DNA of 64,000 nt from Trema orientale. Its lineage: Eukaryota > Streptophyta > Magnoliopsida > Rosales > Cannabaceae. A program made the position numbers and the translations under genes. This document shows positions 56,662 through 64,000 of this stretch, piece by piece. The stretch is taken from positions 864,133 to 928,132 of the forward strand of contig JXTC01000082.1 in assembly GCA_002914845.1 (NCBI GenBank), written 5' to 3'. Each line of letters begins with the position of its first letter. The stretch's first letter is position 1. The notes under the pieces were generated by a model. The model made no database searches. It was not told where the DNA came from and saw nothing but the letters and a program-made list of their open reading frames with translations.

Positions 56662-57926
56662 TTACTCCTTGCCATCACTTCTTGGATTAGGCTCGGTGTT
56701 GCTAGGTAAATTGCCTTGAGGGCGGTTGTTGATAGCATTTGCAAGTTGCCCTACTTGCACTTCAAGATTTCTAATAGAAGCCGCTTGATTTTGGAAGAGA
56801 GCTTCAGTCTTGCTCATGAATTGATCACTCTTGTTCATATATTGAGCCAACAAGTCTTCCAAAGATGATTTCTTCTCTTGGATTGGCGGTTGAGATGAGA
56901 AGCCCAGTAGATAGATTAGCCTATTTTTTGATGAAGGTGAAGGCCTTTGGTTATTGCTCCATGAGAAATTAGGATGATTCTTCCAACTTGGATTGTAGAA
57001 ATTTGAGTGCAGGTTGCTTTGTTGTCTATTGTAGTTGGCAACAAATTGGACTGACTCTAAGTTGTTTGGGCATCCCTCCTTGGTATGATTTTCACCACAA
57101 ATTTCACATACCACAAATGGACTTTGAATAGCATGCACACTCATAGTATCAAATCTCTTGTTCAAAGCGGCTAATTGTGCGAGAATAGCGGTAGTAGCAC
57201 CAATATCATGCACACAACCGGTCTTCTTAGGCATCATTCTCTCTGATGGCCATTGATAATTGTTCGAGGCCATTCCCTCAAGCAAGTCATATGCTTCATT
57301 AATAGATTTCCCCATCAAAGCTCCTCCCGCAGCGGCATCAATGGTGGTTGTAGTAGAGCTAACTAACCCATTGTAGAAAGTTTAGACTTGAAGCTATTTC
57401 GAAATCCTATGGTGAGGGCACCTTCGAAGCAAGTCCTTATACCTCTCCCAAGCCTCATAAAGTGACTCGGAATCATATTACACAAATGAGGTAATGTCAC
57501 TCCTCATTTTCGCCGTCTTCGCCGGTGGAAAGAATTTGGCAAGAAACTTTTGGGCGAGATCTTCCCACGTTGTAATGGAGCCCGATGGTAGAGAGCACAA
57601 CCAACTCTTTGCCTTATTCTGGAGTGAAAAAGGAAAGAGCCTAAGATGTATAGCATCATGACTAACTCCATTATGCTTAAAAGTGTCACAAATCTCCAAG
57701 AAGTTCACAATGTGGGAGTTAGGATCGTCATGGGTGAACCTCCAAATTGAACCGAGGTTTGGATCATTTAGATAATTGCTGGCTTGATTTCGAAGTTGTT
57801 AGCTTGCATGGTTGGCCTCCAAATACTAGAGTGGACAACATCTACTAATGGCATGGCATAATCTCTCAACACCCTTGGTTTACCCCCATTTAGTTACTCT
57901 CTAATATTTTGTCCTTGCTTGGCCAT
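56662..57926 (-). pseudogene. Athila gag, broken
   Basis: Minus strand. An ATG at 57926 (MAKQGQNIRE) is in another frame than the gag body, which starts at about 57740 (DDPNSHIVNFLEICDTFK), continues with AKSWLCSLPSGSITTWEDLA and AKFFPPAKTAKMRSDI (Retrotrans_gag core), then LYEAWERYKDLLRRCPHH, TFYNGL and the zinc-finger-like CEICGENHTKEGCPNN at ~57100, and ends at 56662. Three stops fall in the middle (57480 and two near 57390), and the final TAA stands where CAA would continue into CNAITLRSG. Gag packages the element RNA; this copy is not functional. Confidence 0.85.
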
Positions 57927-58129
57927 GTTAGCACCACTAGATGAAGTTTGAACCCTCTCTTTACGAAGTTTTCTAAGAGTTCTCTCAATTTTCGGATCAA
58001 GAGATATAAGTTCCAAGCTTTACGATCTTCACATGCAAGAGTAAAAGAGTACCTAAAATCAAAAATAAAAAGTTTGAACTAAAATTAAAACTACTTAATA
58101 TTAATATTAGCAAAGATATAGCGCCACAA

Positions 58130-58147
58130 TCCCCGGCAATGGCACCA
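58130..58147 (-). other. Primer binding site, Asp-tRNA type
   Basis: On the minus strand TGGTGCCATTGCCGGGGA follows the right LTR with a short AGTGTT spacer. Close to the TGGCGCCGTTGCCGGGGA site of many plant Gypsy elements. It fixes the element's orientation. Confidence 0.88.
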
Positions 58148-58153
58148 AACACT

Positions 58154-59674
58154 TATTGTGGGTTTATTTAACACCACGGAATTGCAAGTGCACAATACCG
58201 GTTACAAGTAATAAAATGATGAGATGAGTATCGTCCCATGAAGATTGCTACTACTTCTATGCTAATTACTAAAATTGTAATGATTCTAAGATTATCCAAA
58301 CAAGCAATATTCAAGACAAATAAATGGGCAAATGAATTAAAATAATAACTAGAAAAAGCAAGTAAAATAGGTTCAAATTTAATAGAAAATAAAGCCTAGA
58401 ATTGCTAGCTACCCAACCCTTCCTATTGTGCCATTTATCTCTCTTTCCCTCTAATTAATTTAATCAAATTATTGTTAACCAGATGTGCTAATGTATTTGC
58501 AAGCTTCTTCTATTGTCATACAAATAGTTCTACTTAACCTAATCCACTATATTCCTATGAGGATCAAAATTGAATAGAATCATTAAGAGCAAACATCCCT
58601 AGTGGTTACACACATTAATTAGGTCAATTTCTATCCTAAGTAAATATATGTCTCTCTATCTAAAGCTAAATACACAACTTAGTTTCTACTTCATCATGTA
58701 TTTCTAAAGTTCACTCTAGTTATTGGCCAAGTAACTAGTAGCATTAAGCACATGATAAAGAAACCAACAACTTAGACAATTAGATGTTGAAATAAGAGAT
58801 AAATAAACATAATATTACAAGGTTAGTTCACATAGCAATTCTAGACAAGAGAGATTTTAGCTCATGATAGAAATAACAAGAACAATCAAATCCATATATA
58901 AACCCATTGAAAAATAATAGCAATCAAAGAAGGAGAAGAAATTGAGAATGAAACTAGTTGTGGATTGATGCTCCTCTAAAATTGAGAGTTGAAATCTTCC
59001 AATAATTGGTATAATAAGCTCCAATGAATTGCTCTCCAACTTCTGCTATGAGTTTTCTCTCTTAAAACTAGAAATTAAAATGAGAATTATAATATTTTTT
59101 TAGTATTTTCTCTCCAAGAATCTCTCCTTGGAATTTTCTCCCGAAAGGAAAAACAATGAACTAAGCTATCTCTCTTGAATTGTGTGCCTCCACCTCCAAA
59201 AGTAGGGTTTTCTATCCAAGAGGCTCTTACACATTTAAAGTAAGGTCTAATCTTAGCCTTTGATTCTCAAAAAGTGATCTAGGACGTCTATTTTGAGTCT
59301 TAGATGCAGAAAAAGGCGTTGCGGTGCCAAAAAAATTTGTTCTCCTTCGAATTGGCACCCCAGTGCCATTTTATGGCACTGCGGTGCTACTTGCTGGCAT
59401 TGCGGTGCCACTTTCTGGCACCACGGCTCCAGCTCTCGGGTCCTGCGAGGCTTATAGCGCCTTTTAGCTCCCTTTTTCGTGTCCTCTTGCTCCTTTTTTC
59501 TTCTTTTTGACCTTTTTTTGCATCATCTCCCAATGTTTCATTTTCCTACACACAGAAACAAACCAAATATCGAAATAACACCAAACTCACAATAAACAAC
59601 TTTATTTTTCAAAGAAACATAGCAAAATTAAGGCTAGAAAAGCATAGAATAACTCCATATTCATGGAGTTATCA
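58154..59674 (-). repeat. 5' LTR (right) of the Athila-like element
   Basis: 1521 bp, aligning along its whole length with the left LTR. Its inner end reads CACAATA instead of CACAACA (C to T), and its palindrome cluster (59315-59430) has lost one unit and several CG sites. Confidence 0.93.
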
Positions 59675-59739
59675 ATAGCTTCACCTGTTTATGGACTTTA
59701 GAGAAATACAACCGCATAAAATTGTATTCAACTTTTAGA

Positions 59740-60180
59740 TAAAAATATTGTGACCCCAGTCAAGAATATCTTGACATGTTGAGCTACCAGGAACCAAAAT
59801 ATCCATACTTTCACAATTAGTGTAAATATTATTTTCGTTCTAACGACCATTATACTTTACAAATACAACCATACTTATCATCCTTGTGAAATAAGTAAAT
59901 TCAAAAAATTAACTAGTTAGTATTATGTTAATGATGAGGTATTAGTCAAAATATTTTGAATACATGTCAAGATTAAATTGACCTACAAGGTCAGTATCAA
60001 AATGATCTTAGATCAATTTAATATTGACATTAATATCCTTAATGTCTTGTAGATCTCGTTATCACGTCGTAGGTTAAACTGATCTTGATGTGCGGTCAAG
60101 ATCCTTTTGACCTTATGTCAATATTATATTAACTACATGTCAAGATTAATTTGACCTACGATGCGATAACGATGTCTAAA
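59740..60180. repeat. GTCAAGAA/TTGACC degenerate repeats, block 4
   Basis: CAGTCAAGAATATCTTGACATG, TGTCAAGATTAAATTGACC and GGTCAAGATCCTTTTGACC repeat irregularly, continuing block 3 across the Athila insertion. Confidence 0.7.
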
Positions 60181-60473
60181 GACATTAAAAAGATGATAAA
60201 TATACAAAAAATAGAATTTTTGCCACAATAATGCCCAGATCAGTATTTTAGACTCTTTCAAATATTATTCACTCATTATCAACCATAAAAAACCATTCTT
60301 GAACAAAACTTCATTATCTATCTTCAAAATCTAAAGACGACCTTCCCAAATATAATCAAAACTTCTTTCTTTCCAACTGAGTTTTTTTACAAAATAGTAA
60401 AATGGCTATTATGAAAGAGAGAGCTAGAGAGAGAGAGAGAGAAAGCATGAACTAGAAGAAAGTGAGAGAATCA

Positions 60474-60504
<31 letters not shown>

Positions 60505-60896
60505 GAAAGAAAAAGAGAGAGAAAGAAAGCTCTGATTTTTTGGAGAGAAAACTGTAGAAAAAGATTCATGGACAAAGAGAGAGAAAATGAAAAAATGAAG
60601 GGAAAAAGATGGAAAACCTAGGAAAATGAAATGAGAGAGAAAGGAGTATTTAATGCTTTTATCTACTGAGTACTTTGGCGAAGGGTAGAAATAGAATCTA
60701 ATTGACACTATTTCAACGTAGTCTCGAAAAAGAATGAAAAGGGTTAAACTAGTTCTATTGGTGTCCTTTTCTCGGAAAATTAGAGTCAAAAGCCAGAGCC
60801 CATCGAAAAGGGCAAGTAGAGGGCCCGGCCCAATAAATCCGAAATGCCGCAAGCTGAAAGAAAAGCCCTATTAGTTTAGTTGAGAGGTAGTAGCGG

Positions 60897-60925
60897 AACG
60901 CAACGCAACGCAACGCAACGCAACG
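60897..60925 (+). repeat. (CAACG)n microsatellite
   Basis: AACG followed by five CAACG units. Pentamer repeats this rich in CG are unusual in this AT-rich region. Confidence 0.9.
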
Positions 60926-61014
60926 GTGGCCCAGATTTGGAGGACTTATCGAACTCAGAGAACCGCTCTTTTCTCTCGCCGGTGAGAACTATCGGGAATA
61001 ATAATAATAATACA

Positions 61015-61048
<34 letters not shown>

Positions 61049-61756
61049 CCGCACCATAACACGAAGATCCATCCTTCCTTATCTCTCTCCATACTGGCGG
61101 AAACTACTAAGATTTACGCGCGAGCTAGCTATAGCTGAGGTAACTTTTTCCAAATATTATTATGTATAATTTATTTTTTTCTGGTTCTTTTTATCTTTAA
61201 GACTTGGTTTCGTTTATGGGATATTGAATGTAGAAACCAGAACCAAGAAAGAAAAACAAGAATTTCATGCTTTCTTTTCTTTTTGTTTTTCTGTAATTTT
61301 TAACTTTTCACTCTTTGGCTCAGCTTTCTAGTTCTAGACTAGGTTCAGTTTTATTTTATTTATTACTTTAATTTTTGGGTTAATGAAACTGAGGGGTGGA
61401 GAAAGCCTTGGCGTTAATGTCTTGTTTTGTACCCTTTTCGGACATGTTTCTAATTCTAAGCTAGATTTGGGGTCGGCGAAATGTAAAAAATGCTAACCTC
61501 AGATTCTAGCATTTGCTTATATATAGATATGCTTAACATATGGGATATTGTTGCTGAGTTCATCTTTCAGAGTATTACTTTTTCAAACATTTTCTTCATT
61601 GGATTAGGTTCGGTATTTTTTTTTTTTTATTGAAATTTATATAATTGGGAGTAATTTTCTTAATTTTGGGCTATGAAAATCCATTTTCATATGCAAATTT
61701 TTTTCCAAGTGTTATAGAAATTCATTTGCATAGCGATGATTGTCATTTTTTATAGT

Positions 61757-61885
61757 TGTCCTCTAGCTGAGGCCTACGATCTTTGGGAGGCGGGAAGGTT
61801 AGGTAGGTCCTCTTGAGGAATCAAACTCATACCTCATGGGAGCATACCATGGGCTGACCACTCGACCTTACTCTCGTGGGTAGCA
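61757..61885 (-). mobile_element. SINE-like fragment in 5' UTR intron
   Basis: Minus strand: AAGGTCGAGTGGTCAGCCC resembles a pol III A box and GAGTTTGATTCCTC a B box about 40 bases on. No clear tail. Probably an old tRNA-derived SINE. Confidence 0.5.
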
Positions 61886-61920
61886 TGATTGTCATTTGGG
61901 TAATATATTTACCGCTTCGA

Positions 61921-61980
61921 TTGTGAATCATCGTATATATTTGTAGCTGTTTGTGAATCATCGTATATATTTGTAGCTGT
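61921..61980 (+). repeat. Exact 30-bp tandem duplication
   Basis: TTGTGAATCATCGTATATAT TTGTAGCTGT occurs twice without a difference, so the duplication is young. In the presumed 5' UTR intron of the HAT3.1-like gene. Confidence 0.95.
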
Positions 61981-62639
61981 TGAATTACTAAGCTGCGGCT
62001 TTCAAGTAAGGCTATCTCTTAGTTTAGCTTCGAGTTAAATCGGTAATGTTGTTCTGCAGTTACAGTAAACAGCATAGATACTTCTTTTCGTTTAAGTCAT
62101 AAAGATAAAACTTATGTTATGTAGTTTTCGCTTAGTTGGATTCATTTGTATACTGATTTCTCCTTCCTCCTCGACCATGTATCTCTGTTTGTGTTTTCCG
62201 TTATGAATTAACATGTATTTAGTCGATTTCCAGTGTGCTGTTGTGGTTTGGGTTTTTATCCTTGCGTGGAAGTTAGGGTTGCATAATCTTTTCATTTCTT
62301 GCAGGTTTTTGGTTTGCACATAATGTCACAAGCTTATTTAGTAGTTATATGGGCTTATTGATCTTTGTAGTGTCAATTTTGAGAGAAACTTATTCGTCAT
62401 TGATTTATTCATGCGTTTGAGGATTTGTTGTGGTAAAATACATTTATGTCGCGGGATTGGGTTGATTGAGTTCTTACCACACTAATTCGGCGGAAACATT
62501 ACCGCCCTTTTTTGGGTTTGAATTCAATCTGTGATGGTATATTGTGAACAGATTGGAGTGGAAGTACCGATACTGGTTACTGTTTAGCCTTTTATTTCAA
62601 TATTACTGATACTGCCATATAGAAGTACCTCCAGCACAA

Positions 62640-63814
62640 ATGGGTAGTGAAACCGCAGAAGGTGCAGATTCTAAACAAAGTATGTCAGAACGGGTGACTG
62701 AAATTGAGCCATCAGAACAAATACATCATATTGAATCTAAAACTATAGAAAATGTTCAACGGGAACTTGGTCAGGATGTATGTACTGAACCATCAGAAAA
62801 TCGACAAGCCATTGCTGCAGCAGGAAGCTCTGGTATTAATGAACACTTGGAAGCATATGATGGAAATGTAGCCAATTATTCTCTTACCAAAGAATTGGAT
62901 CTGCCTAAGAAAGATGGGAGCATGAGTTGCCAGACAGAGAAAAATTCTTGTCCTCAACAAGTGAAATCAGAATTGAAACATGAACATGGTGCTGGAAACC
63001 AATGTACTGAACCATCCGGGCAAAAGCATCATGTTGACTCTAACCTCTTACAAAATGAAGCAGGAGAAACCAACTGCAAAGTTTTCACCTTTGTTGTGAC
63101 TGAACAATGTGAAACCATCACTGAAAATAGGAGCTTGATTTGTGATGGAAAATTGGCAGCGCCTTCTGAAGGTGTTATTAGAAATTGTAAGACAGATAAA
63201 AGCGCATGCCCTCAACAGAGTACATTGGGCCAGACCAAGGACCATGATTATGGATCTGTACTTGGTGAGACACCTAAAACAGAAGACCATCCTGGTTCTA
63301 GACTTGTACAAAATGTCCCTATTGAAACTAGCAATGCAGCATCTGATTTTATTGCTACTGAACGTTTGGAACCAGCACTTGGAGATATAAGCAAGAGCCC
63401 TTTTAGTAAACAACCCGAACAACCTGAAGATGTGAAGGAAAAGTCTAGTCTTGAGCAAGTTGAAACTTCATCTAAAAGTTTAAGAAAGAACTCCAGCCAA
63501 TTAGGACGTAGAGATAAACGAACTTCAAAATCTAGGAAGAAGAAATATATGTTGAGATCTTCCATAGGTAATGACAGAGTTTTACGTTCAAGGACTCAAG
63601 AGAAACCTAAATCTCTTGAATCAAGTAATAATTTGGGCGGTGCTAGTAATGGGGTGGAGAAGAAAAGGAAGGAGAGAAAAAAGAAAAGAGAGAAGAGGGT
63701 CATTGCTGATGAGTTTTTGAGAATGAGGAAACGTCTGAGATATTTTCTCAACCGAATACAGTATGAGCAAAACCTGATCGATGCCTATTCTAGTGAAGGA
63801 TGGAAAGGAAACAG
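62640..63814 (+). CDS. HAT3.1: HAT3.1/PRHA-type PHD-finger homeobox protein, first coding exon
   Basis: ATG at 62640 (MGSETAEGADSKQ) opens a 391-codon exon that ends in a donor, AACAG/GTGCTT at 63815; the frame read through this donor stops soon after. The N-terminal ~270 residues are acidic, polar and poorly conserved. The end is diagnostic: SRKKKYMLRSSIGNDRVLRS RTQEKP, a basic stretch KKRKERKKKREKR (likely nuclear signal), then EFLRMRKRLRYFLNRIQYEQ and LIDAYSSEGWKG, as found before the PHD finger in HAT3.1/PRHA homeodomain proteins. These are nuclear DNA-binding transcription regulators. The PHD finger and homeodomain must lie in exons beyond 64000. The symbol is by family resemblance; the gene could be a PRHA paralogue. 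Confidence 0.85.
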
Positions 63815-64000
63815 GTGCTTATTTTCTACTGCATAGTTGCATTACTAATATTGGGAATTTGTTTTGCATTTGATCTGCTATGTCTTGAATGATTTTGATT
63901 TTTTATTTCCACTTTATTCTTATATGAGATTATATGTCTTCATTTTCTAATAATTACTAGACAGGAGGTAAAACATGTTGACTTGTATTAGTTTTACTGT
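63815..64000 (+). other. Start of the next intron of the HAT3.1-like gene
   Basis: GTGCTTATTT donor followed by T-rich intron sequence to the window edge. A TTACTAGACAG sequence near 63963 could be an acceptor, but what follows (GAGGTAAAACATG) does not match the family, so I take it as intron. Confidence 0.6.

Larger units (their letters stand above)
52225..59674 (-). mobile_element. Athila-like Ty3/Gypsy element with internal pol deletion
   Basis: LTRs 52225-53759 and 58154-59674 with the TSD ATAGC (52220-52224 and 59675-59679). On the minus strand the order is 5' LTR (right), Asp-tRNA-type primer site, gag, protease, a small integrase remnant, polypurine tract, 3' LTR (left). The internal part is only 4.4 kb because reverse transcriptase, RNase H and most of integrase are missing. 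Gag and protease motifs and LTR size fit the Athila group. Non-autonomous by deletion, with further stops. Confidence 0.92.
49346..60773 (+). mobile_element. MULE (Mutator-like) with Ulp1 fragment, hosting an Athila element
   Basis: Ends GAGAAAAGGACATAAATA and (other strand) GAGAAAAGGACACCAATAGA, flanked by an exact 9-bp TSD GGAAAATTA (49337-49345 and 60774-60782). The inverted similarity continues weakly for ~150 bp. Without the nested Athila element (52225-59674) it would be about 4 kb. It holds the last exon of a Ulp1-type protease gene (51603-51745) and four blocks of GGTCAAGAA / TTGACC repeats. No MURA transposase is left. MULEs that carry Ulp1 protease domains are known in plants (Kaonashi/KI type). 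Confidence 0.75.
60774..62639 (+). promoter_or_regulatory. Promoter and 5' UTR of the HAT3.1-like gene
   Basis: From the MULE end to the start codon. It contains a (CAACG)n microsatellite at 60897-60925, a (CT)n tract at 61017-61045 typical of plant 5' leaders, and a probable non-coding first exon ending at 61139 (GCTGAG/GTAACT). A likely acceptor is TTTCTTGCAG at 62304; another is at about 62551. The long leader intron includes a SINE-like piece and a 30-bp duplication. Transcription start not determined. Confidence 0.5.

Noticed and set aside
60424..60852. 142-codon minus-strand frame rich in Ser and Phe
   Set aside because: Made by GA/AAG simple repeats near the MULE right end and extends past the element border.

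Overview
The window is nuclear DNA of a flowering plant, most likely a eudicot. The support is AT-rich intergenic DNA, GT-AG spliced genes of plant families (a Pumilio-type gene, a TXNDC9/phosducin-like gene, a GASA/snakin gene, an LRR-WD40 gene with a DWD box, and a PHD-homeobox HAT3.1/PRHA-type gene), and plant-type LTR retrotransposons (Tat-like and Athila-like Ty3/Gypsy, Ty1/Copia), MULE, hAT and SINE elements. I cannot name the species. One ambiguous base (n) lies near 9865.

Layout. 1-1239: a truncated long-TIR (Mutator-like) element ending just before an exon. 1253-2337 (+): last three exons of a Pumilio gene with a frameshift. 3490-4841 (-): intact four-exon thioredoxin-domain protein. 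5.1-7.0 kb: three small TIR elements. 7774-18788: an 11-kb Gypsy element with LTRs of about 600 bp and TSD CAAGC. Its gag-pol is broken by two frameshifts and six stops. Downstream of pol it carries a spliced gene on the opposite strand with its own TATA box. 19086-19582 (-): snakin/GASA peptide gene. 20771-33096 (-): a 10-exon, 808-residue LRR-WD40 gene, apparently intact although its sixth intron holds a 5-kb Copia element (22103-27121, TSD AACAC) in the opposite orientation; its fifth intron holds a MITE and a 555-bp hAT derivative.

33.4-35.9 kb is a MITE cluster, including an element inside an element inside a foldback element. 36.5-39.3 kb is a diverged tandem duplication split by a SINE. 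39420-40429 is a small Pack-MULE-like element with a piece of a PPR gene. 40-46.2 kb has three blocks of degenerate repeats built around TAACTAGTAACCAAATTGG. 49346-60773 is a MULE with 9-bp TSD GGAAAATTA that holds the last exon of a Ulp1-type protease and blocks of GGTCAAGAA/TTGACC repeats; a 7.4-kb Athila-like element (minus orientation, TSD ATAGC, large internal pol deletion) is nested in it. 60.8 kb to the end: promoter, 5' UTR and first coding exon (62640-63814, +) of a HAT3.1/PRHA-type gene that continues past the window.

The host genes look like an ordinary gene-poor euchromatic stretch and do not form a pathway. The unusual biology is in the mobile elements: an antisense spliced passenger gene in a Gypsy element with two polypurine tracts, gene-fragment capture by MULEs, GC palindromes in LTRs, and degenerate dyad repeats filling the non-coding parts of MULE-like elements.
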